This document shows positions 48,356 to 58,511 of a DNA stretch of 64,000 nt, piece by piece; positions within the stretch are counted from its first letter, which is position 1; each line of letters begins with the position of its first letter. The translations under genes were made by a program, and so were the position numbers. The notes under the pieces were generated by a model. That model was not told the DNA's origin, made no database searches, and saw only the letters and a list, made by a program, of their open reading frames with translations. The stretch comes from Nyssa sinensis. Its lineage: Eukaryota; Streptophyta; Magnoliopsida; Cornales; Nyssaceae. The DNA lies in NCBI GenBank assembly GCA_008638375.1, contig CM018033.1, positions 17,326,017-17,390,016 of the forward strand, in the 5' to 3' direction.

Positions 48356-48893
48356 ATGTCTAATAGATCAAGAAAACTAAATGCTCGGGAGGCCAGAGCT
48401 ATTCCTAGCATCATACAGATCTCTAATGTCGAGAAGAGATTGAAGCCAGTACCTGAAATCCAGTTCTCAGACCAAGATCTTGAAGGGGTAACTGTCCTCA
48501 CAGTGACGCCCTTGTCATCTCCCTCAAAATTGCTAATTTTGAGATCCGAAGAGTCTCATGGATACTGGGAGTTCAACGAACATACTGTTCTACGAACCTT
48601 TCAAGCAGATAAAGCTCAACCCTAGTGACATCAAGCCGACTCTCATAATCATGGCAGGATTTGATAGGAATCTCAATACTCCGTTAAGAAGGATTGACCT
48701 CGCCACTACTGCAAGAGAAGGAGACGGAAAAAAAACCACGGTAACCGAATACATGGTTCTGAACGCTAAATCCTTATATAATGTCATAATTGGGAGACCT
48801 TGGTTACACCAGATGGGAGCAGTCACCTCGACCCTCCATCAATGCCAGAAATACGTCCACAATCATAATGTCCACTCTATCAGAGGATACTAA
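48356..48893 (+). pseudogene. retropepsin-like protease of the Tat element
   Basis: The catalytic motif appears as MDTGSSTNILFYE (48558-48596), the Asp-Thr-Gly of aspartic proteases. Downstream YNVIIGRPWLHQMGAVTSTLHQC is the usual C-terminal part in plant gypsy elements. The protease frame equals that of gag after the stop at 48318-48320. The N-terminal flank (48356-48550) is shifted by one base just before the active site, so a frameshift separates them. It would cleave the polyprotein. Confidence 0.8.
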
Positions 48894-49163
48894 CCAACTT
48901 CTAGAGAATGCCATGCTCTCGCACTCAAGGTAAAGGCTCCCAAATAGCAGTTACAGTACACTTGTGAATGTGGGGATCCAATCCTCTCCCACTATCACAA
49001 GGTAGAAGACTATCCTTTTAGAATTGATGAGCCACTAAGCCTCAAAGGAAGGGACAGTAGGGCCAAGCCCATAGGGGAACCCATCAGAGTACTGGTCAGT
49101 TCGGAATCCCAAGGCCGCTACCTACAGATAGGTCCAGACCTGACGCCTGCTGAGCAGAATGAG

Positions 49164-50395
49164 ATGGTAGAGTTTCTAAAGAAAAACCTCTCGGTGTTCG
49201 CTTGGGAAACAAAGGATATGGAGGGCATAGATCCAGACCTCATCACTCACAAATTGATGGTAGATACAGACCATCCACCAGTAAAACAGAAAAGAAGGCC
49301 ACTCGCTCTAGAGCGGCATCAGGTCATCAACGAGGAGGTCCGAAGGCTACTTGAGGCCAAAATGATATGAGAGTATATTAACCTGATTGGCTAGCCAACA
49401 CCATTCTAGTCAAGAAGAAAAAATGCAAGTGGAGACTCTGCGTTGACTATACAGACCTCAACAAAGCTTGTCCCAAAGATGGCTTTCCTTTACCAAGGAT
49501 AGATCAGCTAGTTGATGCTACTGTAGGGCACGAACTCATAAGCTTCATGGATGCCTATTCAGGATATAACCAGATCCAGATGTATCCTCCAGACCAAGAA
49601 AAAATAGCATTCATAACCGAACGAGGTCTCTATTGCTATAGAGTAATGTCGTTCAAACTAAAAAATGCTGGGGCCACATACCAACGTTTGGTCAATAAGA
49701 TGTTCAGCCCTTTGATCGGTAGTACCATGAAAGTGTATATTGATGATATGCTGGTCAAAAGCCTACGGAAGAGTAGCCACCTCCAGCACCTGGCTCAAAC
49801 ATTTGACATCCTGAGGCAATACAAGATGAAGCTTAATCCCTCAAAGTGCACCTTTGGTGTAACGAAGGGAAAATTCTTGGGATACATTGTCTCCCAGTGG
49901 GGTATAGAAGCAAAACCCATGCAGATTGGGGCCTTGGTTGGACTAGAGTCGCGAAAAACTAAGAGAGATATTCAGGCTCTGAAGGGTAGAATAGTAGCTC
50001 TGAGCAGATTTATCTCTAAATCCACTAATCCCTGCCTACTGTTCTTCAAAGCTCTAAAAGGTAACAAAGCTCTGCAATGGACGAAAGAGTGTGAAAAAGA
50101 CTTTCAGGAACTGAAGGAATACCTAGCATCACCTGAACTCTTATCAAAACCGGTCTAAGGGAAAAAATTACTTCTCTACCTTGCTGTCTCCGAGAACACT
50201 ATCAATTCTATACTGGTCAGGCAAGACAGGGGCATCCAAAGGCCCATATTTTATGTCAGCAGAGCATTATTAGACACAGAGAAAAGGTATCCTGAGATTG
50301 AAAAACTGGCCTTTGCGCTTATAGTATCTGCTCGGAAGCTTCGGCCCTACTTTCAAGCTCACCCTATTGAAATTCCAACTTCCTACCCTTAAAGT
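49164..50395 (+). pseudogene. reverse transcriptase and RNase H of the Tat element
   Basis: The linker and RT start are readable from 49164 (SVFAWETKDMEGIDPDLITHKL). A stop and frameshift follow near 49370-49390. Then come KWRLCVDYTDLNKACPKDGFPLP, FMDAYSGYNQIQM with the first catalytic Asp, and VYIDDMLVKS with the catalytic Asp pair at about 49735-49764. The frame at 49547-50158 is open for 203 codons. After a stop at 50156 the normal RNase H continues (LYLAVSENTINSILV, FYVSRALLDTEKRYP) to about 50395, then degrades. Key RT residues persist, but frame breaks make it non-functional. Confidence 0.9.
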
Positions 50396-50442
50396 CAATA
50401 CTAAGGAAACCTGAAGTATCAGGGCGATTAGTCAAATGATCA

Positions 50443-50994
50443 GTGGAATTAGGAAAGTTTGACATATCCTATGTTCCACGGATCTCAATTAAAGGGCAAG
50501 CCTTAGCCGATTTTGTTACAAAATTTACCCCAGCACTTCAAAACAGAGTACAGGTTGGTGCGAACTCGGGAACATGGCAGCTTTACAATAACAAATCATC
50601 CACCGACCATGGTTCTGGTGTCGATTTGGTATTACAATCCCCTGATGGGCTCATATCAGAAAAGGCAGTTAGCCTAGTGTTCAAGGCTTCAAACAATGAA
50701 ACAGAATACGAAGCCCTTGTCCTAGGGATGAAGCTAGCACAGGAATATGAGGCTCAGAACCTTGAAGTCTTCTTTGACTCTCAATTGGTGGTAAGCCAAG
50801 TTTTGGGAGAGTTCGCCATAAAAAATAACATGATGCTGCGGTATTCAGAACTTGTTAATTCATTGAAAAACTCCTTCCAAGCATTCTCTATCCAAAAAAT
50901 CAAAAGAGGCCAGAACTGTAGAGATGATGCGTTGGCAAACATGGCATCCCACCTAAAGTCAGAAGAAGATTCTACTTTAAAAATCTCCCATTAG
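50443..50994 (+). pseudogene. second, archaeal-type RNase H (aRNH) of the Tat element
   Basis: This open stretch of 183 codons has a short connector (ALADFVTKFTP) and then an RNase H fold: WQLYNNKSSTDHGSG, FKASNNETEYEALVLGMKLAQE, EVFFDSQLVVSQVLGEF, RGQNCRDDALANMASHL. The second and later acidic residues (NETEYEAL, FFDSQLV, DDALA) are present. The first catalytic Asp, normally in a YVDGSS motif, is replaced (LYNNKSS). An extra RNase H between RT/RNase H and integrase is characteristic of Tat-clade elements. It would remove RNA from RNA/DNA hybrids; the lost Asp predicts inactivity. Confidence 0.85.
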
Positions 50995-51189
50995 CCAAGG
51001 CCAAGCATAGAGGAAGTCCAAGTTGCCCATACCTTTGAGCAACCTCAAAACTGGATGACTCCCATCCTCTAATACCTGGAAGGAGGGCTCCTCCCAGAAG
51101 ACAAGAATAAGGTAAGAAGGATCCGAATCAAGGTAGCTCGGTACCACGTTATGAGTGAAAGGCTTTACTGAAGGTCTTATTCTCAATCT

Positions 51190-52287
51190 TTGCTGAGATG
51201 CCTTTCTCCAGAAGAGTCCCAGTATGTCCTGGCAAAAATTCATGAAGGAATATGTAGAAACCATAATGGGGCCAGAACCATAGCACACCGAGCTTTAACA
51301 CAAGGCTATTATTGGCCTGGAATGCTAAGGCAGGCTAAAGAGTATGTCCGGAAGTGTGACAAATTTCAAAGGTTCGCTCCCTACCAACACCAGCCCCGCC
51401 ATGAGCTCATCCCTATCACAAGCCCATGGCCTTTTCCTCCATGGGCGATGGACATCATAGGCCCGTTGCCTAAAGCCACACCGAACAGGAAATATCTATT
51501 GGTAGCCATTGACTACTTTTCCAAGTGGGCGGAAGCAGAGCCTCTAACACACATTACTGAGAAGGAAGTCAAGAATTTCACTTGGAAGAATATAGTCTGC
51601 AGGTTCAGCATACCACGCGTGATTGTCTCAGACAACGGTATGCAATTTGCTAGTAAAATTTTTAAAAAATTCTGCCAAAACCTGCATATCAATCAACATT
51701 TCTACTCCCCTGGTCATCCCCAAGCCAATGGGCAAGTAGAGGTCACTAACCAAACAATCCTTGATGCTCTCAAGAAGAGGTTGGAGGGAGCCAAGGGAAG
51801 ATGGGTTGAAGAACTCCTTGGAGTACTCTGGGCCTACAGAATGACTAGAAGAACACCAACCTCTGAAACTCCCTTTTCACTTGCCTACGGCACTGAAGTA
51901 GTAATCCTTGTCGAAATCGGTATGCCTACCCTGAGGACTGAAGCTTTCAACCAAGAGACCAATAATCAGCAGCTTGTAGAGAACTTAAACTTACTTGAGG
52001 AAAAAAGGGAGCAAGCCAGGGTCAGTATGGAAGCATATCAACACAGGATGGCCAGCAACTCCAAACTAGGGCTAAAACCTGTCAGCCTTCAGGTTAGAGA
52101 TCTCGTCCTAAGAAGAGTATTTTAGAACACCAAGGATTCCACTATGGAAAAATTATCACCCAACTGGGAAGGCCCTTACAGAGTAACAAAGACTGTTAGA
52201 CCTACCACCTATTGGTTAGAGAACATGGATGGGAAACCTGTTCCCAGGCCTTGGAATATAGAGTACTTACGAAAATATTTTCAATAA
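51190..52287 (+). pseudogene. integrase of the Tat element
   Basis: The zinc-binding region (GYYWPGMLRQAKEYVRKCDKFQ) lacks the last Cys of the C-x2-C pair, which is now Phe. The catalytic core is complete: WAMDIIGPLPKA (Asp), VIVSDNGMQF (Asp) and HPQANGQVEVTNQ (Glu), a DD35E arrangement. The C-terminal part runs through LAYGTEVVILVEIG to a stop at 52123. It is readable again through LSPNWEGPYRV and PRPWNIEYLRKYFQ to about 52287. The protein inserted element DNA into the genome. The open part is 311 codons. The upstream join to RNase H (50995-51189) contains stops. Confidence 0.9.
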
Positions 52288-52320
52288 AGATTTTTTCTTT
52301 TAATATTTCACGAAGTATTT

Positions 52321-52470
52321 CCATCTTAATGCACAGACCTCGTGTCTGGTCTATCTTAATGCACAGACCTCGTGTCTGGTCCATCTTAATGCACAGACTT
52401 CGTGTCTGGTCCATCTTAGCATACAGACCTCATGACTCATCTATTCATTGTGCAGACCTTTAAGTCTGTT
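52321..52470. repeat. 30-bp tandem repeat (5 copies) downstream of integrase
   Basis: The exact period is 30 bases, the unit being CCATCTTAATGCACAGACCT plus CGTGTCTGGT. The first three copies are near-identical and the last two diverge. Each has a small inverted repeat, CAGAC...GTCTG. It lies just after the integrase end, at the start of the non-coding 3' region. Confidence 0.95.
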
Positions 52471-53049
52471 CCACCTCGCCAAAATTATTTGGGTATTCCC
52501 CAAACGGAAGGGAAAAAGTTTAACTCAACTGCTCAGCTACTCAGCTACATGGTTACAGACATTCTTACAAATCTTATTGCTTAAATTCTTATCATTAAGT
52601 TTTGGAGATCTGTTCTATAAACAAAGGTTCTGACTATCAAAGATTTGTCCAAATACCATCAATCCAGTTATTATCACAAGTCTTTTAGTTCAGCAGTGAA
52701 GCCTTAAGCGGTTTACTTTCACACAATTTGTTGCCCAGATTTGTTCAAATTTTATTACAAGTTGCTTTGCTCGGAAGGTTAGACTGAAAGTAGGTTTTTG
52801 AACAATTTTACTTACAATAATCGCAAGGCAGAAGGGCTGAAGCCCATTCATAAACTACAGAACATCAATGACTTAGGACAATGTTAAATCTACTTGGCAT
52901 TCCCAACAATTCTTAAAATTCACAAGTATGGAAGGGCAAAGACACTGAAAGATCTAAAGAAAATACAGTTCTATTAATAAATATGTCCTAGTACATTAGA
53001 AGTCAAAAAAAAAAAAGGGGCACAATTATACAAAAGAGGTCCTAAGCCT

Positions 53050-54953
53050 TGTCGGTAAGGGCAGGTTCCTCTGTTGAGGGAAGTTCAGAAGGGGTGGCTA
53101 TGGCTTCTTTGCTCGGAGCAGCAGCAACAGAGGGAGCAGCTCCAGGAGCCATAATTGATGACAAGTCAAAATCGGGAAACTTGAGAAGAAACTTGGATCA
53201 GAATTTTTCAAAACCAAATTGAATTAGTTCATTACCTATTTTTTCAACTTCCTCCCTCATCTCTGCCTCGGTCTCAACCTTGGCATGATCAACTGCATCA
53301 CGAAGCTTCTGATCATAAGAATACCGAAGATTGTGCATCTCCCTCCGAAGTCTTTCTGCCTCCCGAGCTTGAAGATCCCTCTCACACTCTATGATGGCCA
53401 AAGAAACGGAGGCCTCTTTAAACCTCTCCTCGACAGCGTGGGCTGCGGACTGAGCCGTCCCAAGCTGTAACCTCACCTCGTCCAGTTCAGTCTGAATTTT
53501 TTCAATTTCTTTTGAATTTGGAGAAGTTTCAATCAGAGCTGCAAGGGTATGCATGGACTGCAAGTTACAAAACAAGAAAGTCAGTAACAATGGAAGAAAA
53601 GGAAGCAAAAAACAGAAGAAGTTAGAACTTACCCTAATCTAGAGGGAGGCAAGATCAGCCAATAGCTTCTCTGGCTTCTGCGACTTGAACCTTAGAGGGC
53701 CCTTGTTCCAAAACTGCTTCAAGGCCTTCTTGGCAGCCTGGTAGCCGGAATCATCAGAAGCCTTGGACGCCTTCCCCTTACTCATCTGACTGACTAGGGC
53801 AGGAGGAACCATCGAAATTGGGACGGAAGCTTGGGCCTCCCTCTCTCCCTCTGATTGGCTGCGTTCTAAAGAGTTAGAGATCAACCTCCTTCTTTTTACC
53901 TGTAGGGGAGGCTCAGGCTCAAGTTGGGAAGAAGCCTCCCCCACCAACTGTGGCTCTGGCTCTGTCCACTTTGACATTAACTTCTTCTTGAGCTCCACAG
54001 TGCGGGCAGCCATCAGATTTGTTGGGTTGACAATAATGGTATGAGCTCGGTTAGAAGACTAGAGGAGTTGACGGTACTGGTCTTGAAGTTTGGTGGTAAA
54101 AGTGGATTTCTTCCAAGTACTCTTATCTACACAAAAAATAGAAAAATAATGTTTAGACAAGCAGCTCGAAAATCAAAACACCAAACAAACCTGAAACAAT
54201 CACAAGAAAAATGGGTCTCACCCTTAGGCCCGATGATACGGGGGAATGTTGGAATGGGTCTTGGAATTTTTCACTCTCCTATGCTCCTCCAATGAAGAAG
54301 TACCACTTCTTCCAAGTTTTATTGGAAGTGGGAACAGAGGATAGAGGTCTAAGCCCCCTGTCAAAAGACATATAAAAGAGGCTCTCCGACCTTATGTATT
54401 TTAGATCCATATTACTACAGATCAGGTCAAGGGATACATCTACGTTATTCTGGTGCCCAAACACTATGAAACCTAGAAGATGCCGCCAACTGTTCAAGTT
54501 AAGTTCAGTAAGGGAAACATTAAACCAACTAAAAAATTCTCTAACTAGTTCAGGAAGAGGGAGTGTTAACCCCATTTCAAACCAGGCAAGGTAAACACAT
54601 ATTTTGCCCGCCTCGACATCATATAGGCAATCTAGGGCGCTCGAAACCCTAAAAGTAACATTTGAATGAGGACTATACTTTTCCCACAATTCCTCCAGCA
54701 TACGCTCAGTGATGGCACTTGCCCCTTCTTCCCTTTGAGTGGATCGACCAGAGGTCTCACCAACCCTATTTCGGGGTTCTAAGAACGCGTATACTACTCT
54801 AACCTCTGAATTGGAGGGGGATCCTATTGACCTATTTCCAACACCATCGGAGGAATGATTATCTAGGTCTTGGACATGGGACGACACAGTCGTCTCTAAA
54901 GAACTCGTTGTGCTTTCACTAGAACCAGAGAAAGAAGAGGTCGACATTGTCAA
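53050..54953 (-). pseudogene. antisense gene of the Tat element (Transposase_28-like, coiled coil)
   Basis: The gene is antisense to gag-pol in the 3' region, as in Grande gene 23 and other Tat elements. Exon 1 (54953 to about 54224) has a Ser-rich start, then CLYDVEAGKICVYLAWFEMG and LTLPLPELVREFF with LNSWRHLLGFIVFG, as in the 'putative gypsy-type transposon' domain. A TAG at 54279 and a frameshift precede the GT donor. Exon 2 (about 54137-53640) carries STWKKSTFTTKLQDQYRQLL, a stop, then a Lys/Ser/Pro-rich segment. Exon 3 (from about 53565) is a long coiled coil rich in Glu, Arg and Ala. An in-frame TGA at 53198 precedes an Ala/Pro-rich tail ending near 53050. The function of these antisense proteins is unknown. 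Confidence 0.75.
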
Positions 54954-55348
54954 GGAATGGAAAAGGGAGAAAAAAAGGAAAGCACAAAAAAGGAAGAGAG
55001 ACTAACCAAACCTGAAGTTAGAAAGAAATAGAGCTTCAAGCAAAGGGCACCCCTCACGATTCACCAAAAGCACTGGTTCAACAATGGCAGAACTGCTTCG
55101 TCTTTTTCTGATATAGTGAAAATGGCAAGGAAAGGGTCACGTTAAACCTTCCCCCTTATTTATATCTTTACGAAGTGTGGGCCCACCAAGTCGAACTGCC
55201 ATGGCAGTAATGTACAATAATGGCTTTGAAAGCCCAACCATCGACTGCGCAATAAATGACACACCAACAGTCACTTTGGAAAACAGACAGACAGGGCGCA
55301 TAGCTTTTCAAAATCACATAGCCCTAGTTACTCGTTGAAATCGAACTA

Positions 55349-55362
55349 GGGCTTGGGGGGAG
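55349..55362 (+). other. polypurine tract of the Tat element
   Basis: The G-rich GGGCTTGGGGGGAG lies five bases before the 3' LTR. It primes plus-strand DNA synthesis in such elements. Confidence 0.65.
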
Positions 55363-55366
55363 TAAC

Positions 55367-55914
55367 TGATATACCATAAAGTGATAGACTAGTCCCCATG
55401 TGACACGTGTGACTATGAAACTCGGACATCCAAAGCATACTAAGATGCTTGGCCATCCAGAACATACATATCCCCTTATCCTTCAGAACTCACAAGCATG
55501 AGCTCAAGTCCTTCAGAGCACTCCCTTGGGTTCAGAGCTCATCACCGCCTTAACGCCCTACCAAGCAAAGGATAAGGAAACAATCTTCAACAAGGAAACA
55601 ATCACTCACGGATATCTCTCAAACGCAGTATCCAACATGGAAACTGCTATCTCCGATGATCAAATCCCTACTTTCATGGCTCCAAATCCTAATCAACTTA
55701 GGAATCACTAAGCCTATAAATAAAATCCTAAGGTACGCTTTTAAATTCGTGCTCATTATGTAGCTTACATTACAGTCTTTTCAATTCAGTTTATTAACTT
55801 AAACATCGGAGCAGCTACCGTCGGAGCCAATCCGATAGTCCTCTGATCTTCTTCTTTGAGTGTTCTTCAGGAAGATGAGCTCGGGATATGCAACTGCCAA
55901 AAAGTGCAGCATCA
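55367..55914 (+). repeat. 3' LTR of the Tat element
   Basis: It is about 92% identical by eye to the 5' LTR. Its TATAAATA box is at 55715-55722. Confidence 0.95.
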
Positions 55915-55919
55915 GTAAC

Positions 55920-58090
55920 TAAATTTAGTGATATAAAGAAATTTACTAATTAAACAAGAACTCTTATCAACAAAAAAATTCCAAGAAGACAATAAAAGTT
56001 TCATAGATCAAATTGAAATTAAAATAAGGTAAAGTGTTAAAAAAAAAAAAAAAAAAACTTAGACTAGAGGAGGGATGGAGCAGGGCAAAACATAAATTAA
56101 AAAGGTATATTTTGAAAAATATAAAATATTCAAATAAAAAAATAGTGGGGCAATTGTCCCTCCCTAGTCTCGTCAATGGGTCACTTATTATGTTAAATTT
56201 TTCATAGTAAGACATCACAAGGAGCTGAGAATCTAATTTGCCGACTTTGTAAATAAATTTTAAAAAATATAAATGTCCAACAACTCAAAATCCCACGAAG
56301 ATGAAAAGAAAAGAAAAAAGCCAAAATTCCAAATATTGTTCTTGTTTCGTTTCACACAATTTGGAGAGTTAATTCTGAGAATTTTAGGTATACAATGCCT
56401 CTTCCATCAACCCACATTGTCTCTCTCACTCTCGCTATTTAAATAGAAATCATTTCGTTATAACTTTTTATTAGAGATAAGCCCCTTTTATAGACATATT
56501 TGGAGATAGATGACACACTTTAAATATTTTATGTTATAAGTCCATATCCTTTTTTTATTATTATTAATTTTTTGAATTGAAATCCGTATTGATGATATGT
56601 CATAACTTTTTCAATTCTAGATGGCAACAATAACCTTGTATATACTGTTATTGTTTTGTGTGTTCTACATTACTTATGTATGTTTTTATTTGATTGTATT
56701 CGTTCGTTTTTTTTTTCTTTTTGTAATTTATATGTTTTTAATTGATTTCACTAATTATATTTATTAATATAGTTGTTTGTGTTTGTGTTGTTCTTTTATT
56801 TTTTTCATTGTTGTTTTTAAATAATGTTGTTTTCCATTTGTTTTTTATGTGCCTTCTTTCATTTGTGATTTTTTATAGTAGAATATGGCTGAAATTGTGG
56901 AATTTCACTATTTGAAAAATATGTATTTCAAAAGAAAGAAACACAATGAATTTTCAATGTTTTTTTCCACATGTTTTTTAAAGTTCTTGGCCTCATACGC
57001 TTTAAACATGTGCTAACATAATGAAATTTTTTTTGTGGGTTTAATACAGGTAAACAATGAAATTTACTATTTTACTACAGAAACAATGAAATTTCACTGT
57101 TTGGAAAAAGGTAATATATTTTTGGCCTCTTTTATGTTTTTTGTATGTGGTTTCATATAAGTAAAATAGTGAAAATTTCACAAATTTTGAGAAGATGATT
57201 TTAGTTATTTTTTGAACAAGTTAATCAATTTAGTTTTATGTAATTATTTTTAAATTTTGCTACTTTCCAGGTTTAATAGATGTTACGATGTTGTTTCTAG
57301 TGAAGGATGACATTTATAATGTTATTTTAAGGTGGTCTCCAGATCTTAGATTTGATAATGACTTGCATCAGTTTAAATTTTGCTGCTTTTTAGATTTAAA
57401 AGATGTTGCAATGTTGTTTCTGGTGAAGTATGACATTTATAATGTTATTTTAAGGTGGTCTCCAGATCTTAGATTTGATAATAACTTGCATCAGTTTATT
57501 GTTTCTAGGTAAAAAAATTTACCAACTTATTCTTTTAGTAGACATCACAAATATATGATAGCTAGACAACGATGAAGACTTAGATAATATGTTGTCTTTG
57601 CTCAGCTAGTGTTTGAAACTGTTGATTATGGTGATAGGAAAGATATTAGTAAGTTTAATGAAGCTGATAATTTGCTACATGATTGGGGTCAACTAGATGA
57701 GATTGAAACTGATCTTTTGCCTTTATTTTGTAGGTCATCAAGAGAAGTCATTGATGTCATTTGAATGGACGCAAGGAATATGTCAAGTTAGTCAAGTTTT
57801 TGAAGATGGTGTAGTTTCAGAATAATTTAAGCAAATACGTGATTGAGCTTGATTTCCAATTCAATATTTGAAAAATAACAAAGTTAAGGTCACAACATAA
57901 TGTAGTTTTAGGGGGATCACAGGGTTATATATGATGCATTCATGCATCTGTGACATTTTTTAATTAGAAACGTGGGGCCAAACACTAACTTAGTCAAATT
58001 AGTAAACATGAATCTTGTTGAATCAAGCTCTTATTTAAAACAGAATTGCATTTGAATATTAATTTCCTATAAATGTAAGATATTTCTTGT
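55920..58090. other. AT-rich spacer with an in-frame duplicated fragment
   Basis: Mostly AT-rich, non-coding sequence. At 57249-57494 a 123-base unit occurs twice in tandem. A segment near 57600-57765 can be read as LLHDWGQLDEIETDLLPLF, which looks protein-like, but I do not recognise it. Confidence 0.5.
57249..57494 (+). repeat. 123-bp tandem duplication, possibly of coding origin
   Basis: Units at 57249-57371 and 57372-57494 both begin TTTAAATTTTGCT. They encode the same 41-residue phrase in one frame (MLFLVK-DIYNVILRWSPDLRF and so on). The length is a multiple of three and the frame is kept through both. There is no recognised domain. Confidence 0.75.
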
Positions 58091-58504
58091 TAAACAGAAA
58101 AATAAAGGGAAGAGATTTCAAGAGAAATAAGAAATAAGGAAGAAGAATGGAAGATACTCAAGAATGTTAAAAGAAGTTTGGGAAAATTCTAAGATCTCAA
58201 GTTGATCTTAAGTTTTGCTTTTTCACTCAATATATAAAGAATTTACAAAATATACTTTACGTAAATGTATGAGATTACAATCCTTAAATTTAGGAAGGAA
58301 TCCCTGGGAGATTACAATCTTATATTTTAGGAATGAATCCCTGTGAGACTACAATACTAGATTTTAAGAAGGAATCCATTATAGTCAACTTTCCTATAAG
58401 ATACAAAATCTATCATATACACAAATCTAGAATATACACAAAATCTCATTAATATAAGTTTACATATTTAAGGTGGCTTGATTTTGGATCTTGATATGTT
58501 AATA
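58091..58504 (-). repeat. 3' LTR of the copia element
   Basis: It is 414 bp and shares GAAGAGATTTCAAGAGAAAT, ATATACTTTACRTRTATGTA-type and CACAAAATCTCATTAATATA segments with 61974-62390. Confidence 0.9.
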
Positions 58505-58511
58505 CCCTCCT

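Larger units (their letters stand above)
46003..55914 (+). mobile_element. full-length, decayed Ty3/gypsy element of the Tat clade
   Basis: Two LTRs of 547-548 bp (46003-46549 and 55367-55914) start TGATATACC and end GCAGCATCA. The 5-bp duplication GTAAC flanks the element (45998-46002 and 55915-55919). After the 5' LTR is a primer-binding site, TTTGGCACCGTCTGTGGAA. A G-rich polypurine tract precedes the 3' LTR. The gene order is gag, protease, RT/RNase H, a second archaeal-type RNase H, integrase, then a long 3' region with an antisense gene. The extra RNase H, the antisense gene and the zinc-knuckle style point to the Tat clade (relatives include Grande and Retand). By eye the LTRs differ at roughly 40-50 positions, so the insertion is not recent. 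Confidence 0.93.
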
